NCBI GenBank assembly: GCA_012515825.1
Contig: JAAYXQ010000206.1
Coordinates: 1-7,575 of the forward strand
Source of the DNA: Fibrobacter sp.
GTDB lineage: Bacteria; Fibrobacterota; Fibrobacteria; Fibrobacterales; Fibrobacteraceae
DNA: 7,575 bases
Reading direction: 5' to 3'
The notes below the pieces were generated by a model. The model ran no database searches and was not told where the DNA came from. It was given only the letters and a program-made list of their open reading frames with translations. Below are positions 1 to 6,739 of the stretch, one piece after another (within the stretch, counting starts at the first letter, position 1; every line of letters begins with the position of its first letter). A program made the translations under genes and the position numbers.

Positions 1-108
1 CAAACCAGACAATAATAAGAAAAAAGCCACTGCAAACTTATACTTCCATAAATCGCCTAAAAGTTCTAGGAATTCGTTTGTTTCTTCTGGTTTAGGTGTT
101 GATGCCAT
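1..108 (-). CDS. Partial unknown protein, N-terminal 36 residues, probable membrane protein
   Basis: An ATG at 108 on the minus strand opens a frame that runs off the left edge, so only 36 residues are visible. The first 24 or so are polar and acidic (MASTPKPEETNEFLELLGDL), followed by WKYK and then a hydrophobic run (FAVAFFLLLSGL) that looks like the start of a transmembrane helix with a cytoplasmic N-terminus. A weak ribosome-binding site (AAGGT, about 10 bases before the ATG) is all the start support there is. It lies downstream of cysS on the same strand, 171 bp after its stop, so it may be in the same transcript or have its own promoter. No family was recognised. Confidence 0.6.
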   Translation of the reverse strand, partial: MASTPKPEETNEFLELLGDLWKYKFAVAFFLLLSGL

Positions 109-168
109 ATTTTAAAATACCTTGAAATAAAGCTTATATTTTTGGACACTTAAAACTTGTTTTAGATC

Positions 169-190
169 AAAAACACACATTTGTGTTTTT
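169..190. terminator. AT-rich hairpin between cysS and the left-edge gene
   Basis: A perfect 9-bp inverted repeat, AAAAACACA at 169-177 and TGTGTTTTT at 182-190, has a 4-base loop (CATT). On the minus strand it lies 90-111 bases after the cysS stop and ends in a T-run that is itself part of the stem. It could be a weak intrinsic terminator or attenuator ahead of the left-edge gene, or an operator. The stem has only three G-C pairs, so terminator function is uncertain. Confidence 0.3.
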
Positions 191-204
191 AATGGGGATA
201 AGGT

Positions 205-227
205 AAAAAAAAGACCCTTTCATGTCT
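205..227 (-). terminator. Possible weak intrinsic terminator of cysS
   Basis: Read on the minus strand, a 4-bp stem (AGAC/GTCT, 224-227 paired with 212-215) with an 8-base loop is followed by eight consecutive T residues (212-205), 53-75 bases after the cysS stop. The U-tract is strong but the stem is very short. The 10-base palindrome TCTACGTAGA lies beside it at 225-234. This is the best terminator-like site close to cysS, but it is not convincing alone. Confidence 0.22.
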
Positions 228-279
228 ACGTAGAAGAGATAAAAAAGAAGAATACCTCGTCTGAATCACTGCTTTTTAC

Positions 280-1683
280 CTATAAACTCCACTCTGTGCC
301 ATTTGGTCCATCTTTTATAGTGATATTCATCGATTTTAATTCATCTCGAATGCGGTCACTTTCCGCCCAATTCTTATTCTTTCTGGCTTCGTTTCGCAGA
401 GAAATTAACGCTTCTATCTTAGAGACATCGATGTTTTCTTGTTTTGGAGCGTATTCTTCTCGAACAGAACCAAGATTTAAGCCTAATACTCGATCAAAAT
501 CAAGAACTAAGGCCGCTTTTTCTGATTCTTCCAGATCTTCTTTTAGCATGCTATTTAAAATACCAAGCGCTTTTGGCATATTGAGATCATCTCCAATAGC
601 CTCTTGGAATTCATTTTTGTAACGAAGAGCAAGTTCGCTTTGAATTAAACCAGCCTTTCCAATCAAAGCATCTGTCTTTTTGTGCAGGCTTTTTAATGAT
701 TCTCTTGCACTTTCAAGAGCTTCCCAAGTAAAATTCAAATAGTTGCGGTAATGGCTAGTTAGTGCAAATAAGCGATAATCTAATGGATTAAAGCCTTTTT
801 CTTGTAATAGAGAAACCGTTAGGAATTCTCCCGCACTCTTACTCATTTTATCAGAGCCCATGCGTAAAAACTCACCATGCATCCAAAAACGAGCAAAAGG
901 TTTTCCAGTAGCACATTCGCTTTGAGCAATTTCATTGGTATGATGCACTCTCACATGATCAGAACCACCACAATGAATATCAAGAGTTTCTCCTAAATGA
1001 TGCATCGCCATCGCAGAACATTCAATATGCCATCCAGGAAAACCGATTCCCCAAGGACTATCCCATTCCATGGCACGTTTCTGATCTTGTGGGCTAAATT
1101 TCCACAAAGCAAAATCCGTTGCAGAACGTTTCTCTCCCATATCAATGCGAGAGCCCTGTTGTAAATTTTCTACGTCTAAATGAGCAAAATCAGGGTAGCG
1201 AGGAAATTTGGCACTGTCAAAATAGATGCCATCCGAAGTACGGTAAGTATACCCTTTTTTCTCAAGAGTTTGCACTAACTGAATTTGTTCTTGTATGTGG
1301 TCTGTGGCCTTACACCAAATGGAAGGTTCTACGATATTCAAAGCCTTCCAATCTTTCATAAAAGCTTGTGTGTAATAATCAGCGACTTCCCAGACGGTTT
1401 TACCTGTACGTAAAGCGCCTTTTTCCATTTTATCATCACCGTCATCGCCATCACTTGTTAAATGCCCTACATCGGTAATATTCACAACATGATTTACCGT
1501 AAAGCCATAGTATTCTAAAGTCCGCCTAAGAAAATCTTCAAAAATATAAGTGCGAAGATTACCTATATGCGCAAAATGATAGACTGTAGGACCGCAACAA
1601 TAAATGCGTACTGCAGGTACGCCTTCAGGTAAAGTGAACGGTTCTTTGGAGCGAGTAGCGGTATTATAAAATTGTAAAGCCAT
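280..1683 (-). CDS. cysS: Cysteinyl-tRNA synthetase
   Basis: This class I aminoacyl-tRNA synthetase charges tRNA-Cys with cysteine using ATP in the cytoplasm. From the ATG at 1683 it is 467 residues, close to the usual 460-470 for the family. The HIGH-type motif is HIGN at residues 39-42 and the KMSKS loop is intact at 279-283. The zinc site used to select cysteine is present: C30 in CCGPTVY, C222 in GWHIECSAM, and H247 and E251 in HHTNE. The C-terminus carries the usual helical anticodon-binding region with ARKNKNWAESDRIRDEL. The frame stays open upstream for 105 more codons, reaching into gltX on the other strand, but the conserved family start (MALQFYNTAT) lies at 1683, so that start was chosen. 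No clear Shine-Dalgarno sequence precedes it (ACCAAATT before ATG), which is unusual here. It is divergent from gltX. Confidence 0.96.
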   Translation of the reverse strand: MALQFYNTATRSKEPFTLPEGVPAVRIYCCGPTVYHFAHIGNLRTYIFEDFLRRTLEYYGFTVNHVVNITDVGHLTSDGDDGDDKMEKGALRTGKTVWEVADYYTQAFMKDWKALNIVEPSIWCKATDHIQEQIQLVQTLEKKGYTYRTSDGIYFDSAKFPRYPDFAHLDVENLQQGSRIDMGEKRSATDFALWKFSPQDQKRAMEWDSPWGIGFPGWHIECSAMAMHHLGETLDIHCGGSDHVRVHHTNEIAQSECATGKPFARFWMHGEFLRMGSDKMSKSAGEFLTVSLLQEKGFNPLDYRLFALTSHYRNYLNFTWEALESARESLKSLHKKTDALIGKAGLIQSELALRYKNEFQEAIGDDLNMPKALGILNSMLKEDLEESEKAALVLDFDRVLGLNLGSVREEYAPKQENIDVSKIEALISLRNEARKNKNWAESDRIRDELKSMNITIKDGPNGTEWSL

Positions 1684-1699
1684 AATTTGGTAATTTAGA

Positions 1700-1732
1700 A
1701 AAAGCTTTGATAAAAGGGAATATGAAGCTTTT
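1700..1732. repeat. Inverted repeat AAAAGCTT / AAGCTTTT in the cysS leader
   Basis: Exact 8-bp arms lie at 1700-1707 and 1725-1732 with a 17-base spacer, directly upstream of the cysS start codon on the minus strand. A third AAGCTT core occurs at 1831-1836. The arms could form a hairpin in the cysS leader RNA or be an operator. The region is AT-rich and the core is self-palindromic, so chance is possible. Confidence 0.4.
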
Positions 1733-1838
1733 AGAACTAATAAAAATGAGGCTAGGAAAGGGAATGATCTATAAAAGAAGCGCTGCTGAGGTCCTCTTCG
1801 ATGATAAAGGCTGTTTTTATTCTTATGTGAAAGCTTAA
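1722..1838 (+). CDS. Possible small ORF (38 or 24 residues) upstream of gltX
   Basis: An ATG at 1722 opens a 38-codon frame ending in TAA at 1836-1838. The translation starts MKLLELIKMRLGKG and ends FDDKGCFYSYVKA. GGG at 1716-1718 is only three bases before the first ATG, which is too close for a good ribosome-binding site. The internal ATG at 1764 (residue 15) is better placed: AGGA at 1754-1757 sits six bases upstream, giving a 24-residue peptide starting MIYKRSAAEV. It ends 97 bases before gltX on the same strand. It could be a leader peptide, a small protein or a chance frame. No family was recognised, and short AT-rich ORFs are common by chance. Confidence 0.25.
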   Translation: MKLLELIKMRLGKGMIYKRSAAEVLFDDKGCFYSYVKA

Positions 1839-1935
1839 TTCTCTTCTTTTTGCTATTTTTTGTCATTAGGGGTTCTTTAAAAAAGTCGTTTTTTTGGATT
1901 ACCCATAAAGTATTTCTGTTTCTATAGAGGATATT

Positions 1936-3402
1936 ATGTCTGCTTCCAATCGCCCTGTTCGTGTTCGCTTTGCTCCAAGCCCTACTGGCTACCTTCATGT
2001 AGGTGGGGCTCGTACAGCCATTTACAATTACTTTTTTGCAAAAGCGATGAAGGGCACTTTTTACTTACGCATTGAAGATACAGACCGTAAACGCTATAAC
2101 GAAGAAGCCCTTCATGATTTATTACGAGATCTTCGATGGCTTGGACTTCAGTGGGATGAAGGTCCTGATTGCGAAGGAGATGTTGGCCCGTACTTTCAAA
2201 GCGAACGTTTAGACATCTATGCAAGAGAAATAAAAAAATTATTGGACTCAGGTAATGCTTACTATTGTTTTTGCACTGAAGAAAGATTACAAGAAGTGCG
2301 AGCTGCTCAGGAAAAGTCTGGAGCCGTAGTGACTGGTTATGATCGTCACTGTAGAAACATCCCCAGAGAAGAAGCCGAAGAACGCATTGCTCGCGGAGAA
2401 AAAGCAGTGATTCGTTTTAAGGTTCCAGAAACGGGAATCACAGGATTTGACGATTTAATTCGTGGACATATTGAATATCAAAATGAACTTCTAGATGATT
2501 TAGTGTTAATTAAAAGAGATCAATACCCCACTTATCATTTTGCAAGCGTGGTAGACGACCATTTGATGGGAACGTCTCATGTATTACGAGGCGATGAATG
2601 GATTAGTTCTACTCCAAAGCATGTTTTATTATACAAAGCCTTTGGATGGGAACCTCCTGTATTTTGTCATTTACCTGTTATTCTTGCTGCTGGTGGCGGT
2701 AAACTTTCAAAACGCAAAGGCGCCGCCTCTGTTGGTGATTTCCGTGATTTAGGATTCTTACCAGAAACACTTGTTAATTTTCTCGCGCTTCTTGGCTGGA
2801 ACCCAGGTGATGATAGAGAAGTCATGACGATTCAAGAAATGATTGATGTATTCACCTTAGAACGCATCAATCCTAAGGCTGTTGCTTTTGATGAGAAAAA
2901 GCTACAATGGATGAATGGCCAACATATTCATCAAGCGGATGAAAAATTCTTAGCAGACTACATGGTCAAAGGTTTAGAAGCCATTGAAATAAAAACTTCT
3001 TCTTTTTCTGAAGATTATATTCTAGCTGTTGTTAAACTTCTAAAAAACCGCGCTCATTTCTTAACAGATCTACCTATAATGGCTTCTTACTTTTTTACAA
3101 CTCCTAAAACGTTTGATGAAAAAGCAAAGACTAAAAATTGGGGTGCTGGTTCTAGAGCAATCGCTCAATCTGTAAGAAAAGCACTTGAGCCTCTTACTGA
3201 GTTTAATGCCTCTTCTATAGAACAAGCATTTCATGCTCTTGCTGAATCAAGTGGTCTTCGCTTAGGAGATTTAGTGGGAGCTGTTCGTCTTGCAGTCTCT
3301 GGAGTTAGCGCCGGGCCTGGTCTTTGGGAAATATTTGAGTTAGTTGGAAAACAAAACGTATTGAGTCGAATTCTAGATGCGGAACCATTAATGGAACCAT
3401 GA
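1936..3402 (+). CDS. gltX: Glutamyl-tRNA synthetase
   Basis: This class I synthetase attaches glutamate to tRNA-Glu in the cytoplasm; some relatives also charge tRNA-Gln, which cannot be decided here. It is 488 residues, a normal length. The N-terminal Rossmann fold has APSPTG (13-18) and the HIGH variant HVGG (21-24), then RIEDTDRKR (45-53). The acceptor-binding domain carries zinc ligands in the family pattern C-x-C...Y-x3-C: C111, C113, Y135 and C139. The KMSKS variant is KLSKR at 256-260. Helical anticodon-binding domains fill the rest, including the conserved INPKAVAFDEKKLQWMNGQH. The start is supported by GAGG at 1927-1930, five bases before the ATG. The stop overlaps the next gene's start as ATGA, so this gene probably heads a coupled operon. 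Confidence 0.97.
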   Translation: MSASNRPVRVRFAPSPTGYLHVGGARTAIYNYFFAKAMKGTFYLRIEDTDRKRYNEEALHDLLRDLRWLGLQWDEGPDCEGDVGPYFQSERLDIYAREIKKLLDSGNAYYCFCTEERLQEVRAAQEKSGAVVTGYDRHCRNIPREEAEERIARGEKAVIRFKVPETGITGFDDLIRGHIEYQNELLDDLVLIKRDQYPTYHFASVVDDHLMGTSHVLRGDEWISSTPKHVLLYKAFGWEPPVFCHLPVILAAGGGKLSKRKGAASVGDFRDLGFLPETLVNFLALLGWNPGDDREVMTIQEMIDVFTLERINPKAVAFDEKKLQWMNGQHIHQADEKFLADYMVKGLEAIEIKTSSFSEDYILAVVKLLKNRAHFLTDLPIMASYFFTTPKTFDEKAKTKNWGAGSRAIAQSVRKALEPLTEFNASSIEQAFHALAESSGLRLGDLVGAVRLAVSGVSAGPGLWEIFELVGKQNVLSRILDAEPLMEP

Positions 3403-4655
3403 GAAAGGCTTTTCTATACCCCATAACGAGTGAACTTTTATTTTGCAGGCGCTGTCAAAAAGTCTGTTCTCATCAAATTTTTGCTCGTGAGCCGTACTCC
3501 ACTCGGGGTGGGATTCGCCCTCATATTCCTTTGCTCTGTTCCTGTAAGATTTGTTCCACTTACTTTATTGCTTTTTCACAAGAATTCAATTTTTTCTGCG
3601 ATTCTCATAAATCAGAATATGTGAAAATATTAGGCCATAATCGAATTATTCCTGGAAATTGGCTTTATGTCAAAGGAACTCCTAGACCAGGTAAAGTTAA
3701 AGGTGTTTTCCATTCTGCCACGGAAGAAATTATTGTCATCAGTTACAATAATGGTCCTGATCAAAAAATAGAACGTCCTTTTAATGAAGAAGAAGTTGAA
3801 GAATATCCGCAAGGGTATCGTCTTCTTCCTGTACAAAGCGGGCAAACGTTGATTGGAGATCCCATCTATCATGTTCCTCGAGATGCGTTCGGGAAAGTGG
3901 TTGGTATTGTAAGCGATGGTGAAAAAGAAAAACTCGCTGTATTATTAGACAATAACATCCTTTTATTCATGACTCTCCCAGAAGCTTATCAAACGACACC
4001 CAATGCCCAGCTTCATGAATTAATTCGTTTTAAGCTAAAAGATACTTTCCCTGAAGTTATTTCTGCTCTTTCTTATGAAGTGGCGCAAGGAATTGTTTTT
4101 ATCAAAGGCAATGTCCCTAATATTCGACTAAAAAAAGAAATTCGACAATTTTTAGAAAACATACCTGCCGTACGTGGCTGTGTTGACTTTATTCAGGTAG
4201 ACCCTTCTGTTACCATTTCTGATAACTTATTAAAATCAAATGTTCTATCTGTTTTAGAAGACTTAAGCCTGCCTATTTTTGACTATGATGTGAACGTAGA
4301 AAATGGAAAAGTGACTGTTCGATGCTATTTCTCATTTGAAGCAACACCTGCGGATTTAGAAAAAAGGTTAGAGGTGCTTGAAGGAATTCGTGAATTATCT
4401 CTTCTCTTAGAATTGTCCCCTGCTGAAACAAACACCCATAAAATATTATGCTTAAATGCAGCTAGGGCACTAAAAGAACATCCTAAATTAAAAGATACCT
4501 GTATTCGTGTTTCATGCAATGGGAAAAAAATGATTTTAGAAGGGCGCGTCCATTCTATTTTACAAAAAAGTCAAGCCTATTTTACTGCCATACGTTCTAC
4601 AAAAAAAGTTTCCATTGACAACAAACTACGTATTGTTCAACCATCAGAGGAATAA
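3399..4655 (+). CDS. Cysteine-rich N-terminus plus triple BON-like repeat protein, function unknown
   Basis: No named family was recognised for the whole 418-residue protein; these parts are visible. Residues 16-67 hold seven cysteines (C16, C19, C23, C47, C49, C52, C67), including CRRC and CKIC, which suggests a zinc-ribbon or treble-clef fold. Residues about 72-198 are predicted beta-rich, with GNWLYVKGTPRPGKVKGV and later GKVVGIVSDGEKEKLAVLLD, resembling SH3- or PRC-barrel-like modules. Three BON-like units follow, near 206-267 (GIVFIKGNV core), 275-338 (NGKVTVRCYF core) and 346-412 (NGKKMILEGRV core). BON modules are usually found in exported envelope or osmotic-stress proteins, but there is no signal peptide or membrane helix, so this one is probably cytoplasmic. 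The start codon overlaps the gltX stop by four bases (ATGA), and the stop directly abuts the following WYL regulator. A nucleic-acid-binding or scaffold role is only a guess. Confidence 0.8.
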   Translation: MRKAFLYPITSELLFCRRCQKVCSHQIFAREPYSTRGGIRPHIPLLCSCKICSTYFIAFSQEFNFFCDSHKSEYVKILGHNRIIPGNWLYVKGTPRPGKVKGVFHSATEEIIVISYNNGPDQKIERPFNEEEVEEYPQGYRLLPVQSGQTLIGDPIYHVPRDAFGKVVGIVSDGEKEKLAVLLDNNILLFMTLPEAYQTTPNAQLHELIRFKLKDTFPEVISALSYEVAQGIVFIKGNVPNIRLKKEIRQFLENIPAVRGCVDFIQVDPSVTISDNLLKSNVLSVLEDLSLPIFDYDVNVENGKVTVRCYFSFEATPADLEKRLEVLEGIRELSLLLELSPAETNTHKILCLNAARALKEHPKLKDTCIRVSCNGKKMILEGRVHSILQKSQAYFTAIRSTKKVSIDNKLRIVQPSEE

Positions 4656-5633
4656 ATGGCTTCCACATACGAAAAACTTAATCGATTAAAATTGCGATTA
4701 ATGACTTCCCCTGCTACGGTTGAAGAATTGGCGAATTATATGGATTGCAATACACGAACTATTTTTCGTTTTTTAAAAGACTTAAGCAAAGAAAACAGCA
4801 GTCTACGAAAAATTAAGAATCCTGGACAGCCTAGACGATTCTTCATAGAACAAACTAAAAACAATGTCAATGCTCCATTAATTCGTTCTCTAAGAAAACT
4901 TCACAAAGAACTTACAGATCATGCTGAAATTCGCTATACAAAAGTAATCAATAAAGCGATAGATGCTCTAGAAGGGAAAACACCTGAAACAGATTGTGCC
5001 CCCGAAGCTATTTCCTTAGACCCTGATTTCATTATTGATCACGGCCCTTTTTCTGAATACGATATTTCTGAAGCACGAATAGAACGATACCTGACGGCAA
5101 TAAAAAAAGGCCAATGCATGAAGGTGCATTATATGCAAGGTTCTAGCGGTGAAATCCAGAAATTAGAAATTAGACCATTAAAATTAATCCTTCGAATGGG
5201 GACTCTTTACCTCGCTTATTCTACAGAGAAAACAAAGAATGTAAAGCCAAAACTTCTTGTGGTGAAGAGGATTCGTCAAGAATCTCTTATGCAAGAATTT
5301 TTCAAACCCCAAGAAATAGATGTCCAAAATTTTTATAAATACTGTTATGGTAAATGGGTAGGAGATAGTGAAAAAACAGTTATTCTTAAACTGCTTCTAC
5401 TTGTTAAAGAACCTTGGCTAGAAAGCCAATTCAGAGAGTCTCATTTTAATCCACCCGCTAAAATAAAAAAACAAAAAAATCATTCTACTATCGAATTGAA
5501 TTTATACGATTCTCCTGATTTAAGAAAATGGATTATTGGGCTTTTGCCTGATATTGAAATCATTGAACCTGTTCTCTTTAAAGAAGAAATAAAAAAAATG
5601 ATTCAAACCTCATTAAAAGCACTTAAGTCATAA
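4656..5633 (+). CDS. WYL-domain transcriptional regulator with N-terminal winged helix-turn-helix
   Basis: This is a 325-residue cytoplasmic DNA-binding regulator. A winged helix-turn-helix of the HTH_11/DeoR style occupies about residues 5-65, with helix-turn-helix core TVEELANYMDCNTRTIFRFL and a wing around GQPRRFFI. A helical linker follows (75-107). The WYL domain spans about 140-212: it has HYMQGSSGE, then EIRPLKLILRMGTLYLAY, then KRIRQ, so the signature tryptophan is replaced and the triplet reads L184-Y185-L186. A C-terminal WCX-like domain covers about 238-320. WYL domains are thought to sense nucleic acids or nucleotides and control many systems, including DNA-damage and defence genes; the ligand here is unknown. 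The start has AGAGG at 4646-4650, five bases upstream, and directly follows the previous gene's TAA. The two genes are therefore coupled, and the neighbour is a plausible target or partner. Confidence 0.85.
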   Translation: MASTYEKLNRLKLRLMTSPATVEELANYMDCNTRTIFRFLKDLSKENSSLRKIKNPGQPRRFFIEQTKNNVNAPLIRSLRKLHKELTDHAEIRYTKVINKAIDALEGKTPETDCAPEAISLDPDFIIDHGPFSEYDISEARIERYLTAIKKGQCMKVHYMQGSSGEIQKLEIRPLKLILRMGTLYLAYSTEKTKNVKPKLLVVKRIRQESLMQEFFKPQEIDVQNFYKYCYGKWVGDSEKTVILKLLLLVKEPWLESQFRESHFNPPAKIKKQKNHSTIELNLYDSPDLRKWIIGLLPDIEIIEPVLFKEEIKKMIQTSLKALKS

Positions 5634-5639
5634 TTTTAA

Positions 5640-5653
5640 TTTACTTCAGTAAA
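5640..5653. repeat. Short hairpin in the WYL gene-queA gap
   Basis: TTTAC (5640-5644) pairs with GTAAA (5649-5653) around a TTCA loop, seven bases after the stop of the WYL regulator. It is followed by CCTTCTTTTC, which is only loosely U-rich. It could be a weak transcript-end signal or an operator overlapping the candidate queA promoter. Five A/T-rich base pairs are too few to call a terminator. Confidence 0.25.
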
Positions 5654-5674
5654 CCTTCTTTTCGCCACTATATT
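5645..5674 (+). promoter_or_regulatory. Candidate weak queA promoter
   Basis: TATATT at 5669-5674 is a good -10-like box. The best partner is TTCAGT at 5645-5650 with 18-base spacing, matching only half of the -35 consensus. It sits 18 bases before the queA ATG, so a transcript from it would have a very short leader. Queuosine gene expression could instead come by read-through from the gltX operon. Confidence 0.2.
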
Positions 5675-5692
5675 TTTTAAAGGCTCTCATCC

Positions 5693-6739
5693 ATGAATTC
5701 TTATAAGTTATCTGATTTCGATTTTGATTTTCCAAAAGAATTAATAGCTAATCGAACTGCAGGAAAAGGGAAAACAAATATTCTCTACTGTCCTAAAAAT
5801 GGGACCACTCGATCCATTCTTCCATCAGCCGAAATAGTCGATTTAATTCAACCAGAAGATTGTCTTGTCGTCAATAACACAAAAGTCATTCCAGCAAGGC
5901 TTTTCGGAAACACCGCTTTTGGAGGCCATGTAGAGACTCTTCTAGTACAAGCTTTGATTCCTGCGAAATCTGGTGAAGCACGTTGGGAAGCTTGGGTTAA
6001 ACCAGGAAAAGCCTTTACCGTTGGAAAAGAACTTTCAATTGCTGGCGTTTCCGTGACTGTCGAAGAAATAAAAGAAGATGGTGCTAGAGTCCTTCGTTTT
6101 AGTGTTTCACCAGCGGAACTTGAGCAGGTGATGAATGATCAAGGACACGTTCCATTACCACCTTATATATTAAGGCCTGATGACGAAGATGATAAAAAAG
6201 CTTACCAAACGATTTTTGCAAAGTTCGCAGGTGCAGTCGCAGCCCCTACAGCGAGCCTTCACTTTAGTAATGAAATGCTTGACAAGTTAAAAGCCAAAGG
6301 CGTTTCCATTGCAGAAGTAACTTTACACGTTGGGCCAGGTACTTTTCAAAATATTTCTGTCGAAGATTTTCGAGAGCACCATATGCATGGTGAATTTTAT
6401 GAACTCACTGAAGAAAATGCACGCCTCATTAATAACGTAAAAGAGAAAAAAGGGCGAATCATTACTGTTGGAACTACAAGCACAAGAGTACTTGAAACGA
6501 TCGCTTCTCCTGATGGAAAGCTCACGGCACAAAAAGGGATTACTCACGCATTTATTTATCCAGGGTATCAGTATAAAATCGTTGATGGATTACTCACTAA
6601 TTTCCACTGGCCAAAGAGTTCTTTAATTTTACTTGTTGCCGCTTTGTATGGAAGAGAAAATACTCTGGCAGCTTATGCAGAAGCGGTTAAAAACAAAATG
6701 AAACTTTTTAGTTATGGAGATGGAATGCTCATCTTATAA
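5693..6739 (+). CDS. queA: S-adenosylmethionine:tRNA ribosyltransferase-isomerase
   Basis: QueA moves the ribosyl part of S-adenosylmethionine onto preQ1 at position 34 of tRNA-Asp, Asn, His and Tyr to make epoxyqueuosine, the next-to-last step of queuosine synthesis. It is 348 residues, about the normal length, and complete. Family blocks seen in order are VVNNTKVIPARLFG (59-72), GHVPLPPYI (151-159), GAVAAPTASLHF (180-191), LHVGPGTFQ (211-219), MHGEFYEL (231-238), GTTSTRVLE (260-268), LTNFHWPKSSLILLV (301-315) and SYGDGMLI (340-347). One part is off-pattern: the usual RDxSRLL stretch near the N-terminus reads as GKGKTNIL (24-31). AAAGG about eight bases upstream may serve as the ribosome-binding site. 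The gene starts 59 bp after the WYL regulator and its last 28 bases overlap the 3' end of hpt on the other strand. Confidence 0.97.
   Translation: MNSYKLSDFDFDFPKELIANRTAGKGKTNILYCPKNGTTRSILPSAEIVDLIQPEDCLVVNNTKVIPARLFGNTAFGGHVETLLVQALIPAKSGEARWEAWVKPGKAFTVGKELSIAGVSVTVEEIKEDGARVLRFSVSPAELEQVMNDQGHVPLPPYILRPDDEDDKKAYQTIFAKFAGAVAAPTASLHFSNEMLDKLKAKGVSIAEVTLHVGPGTFQNISVEDFREHHMHGEFYELTEENARLINNVKEKKGRIITVGTTSTRVLETIASPDGKLTAQKGITHAFIYPGYQYKIVDGLLTNFHWPKSSLILLVAALYGRENTLAAYAEAVKNKMKLFSYGDGMLIL

Larger units (their letters stand above)
1684..1935. promoter_or_regulatory. Divergent cysS-gltX intergenic region
   Basis: This 252-bp gap must hold promoters for both cysS (leftward) and gltX (rightward) unless one is read from farther away. 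No pair of -35 and -10 boxes at canonical spacing stood out. A TTGTCA at 1860-1865 resembles a -35 box but has no good partner. The region contains the inverted AAGCTT repeat, a short plus-strand ORF, and a minus-strand frame continuous with cysS; these are listed separately. Close to gltX there is an A6-GTCG-T7 foldback at 1879-1895. Confidence 0.5.

Noticed and set aside
167..223. 18-codon minus-strand ORF starting at 223 between cysS and the left-edge gene
   Set aside because: No ribosome-binding site and too short to stand on its own; it overlaps the hairpin and T-tract.
296..1361. Plus-strand frames opposite cysS (296-622 and 1119-1361)
   Set aside because: They are antisense to an unmistakable CysRS gene with all motifs intact and have no recognisable protein features or ribosome-binding sites.
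1684..1998. Long CysRS start at 1998 (572 residues)
   Set aside because: It would run 63 bases into the start of gltX on the opposite strand, and the conserved family N-terminus begins at MALQ (ATG at 1683). The stop-free extension is kept as a finding only.
3430..3624. Hydrophobic 64-codon plus-strand frame inside the BON-repeat gene
   Set aside because: It lies wholly within the cysteine-rich coding region in another frame; the hydrophobic look comes from T-rich codons. The host frame has domain-like structure and tight coupling to both neighbours.
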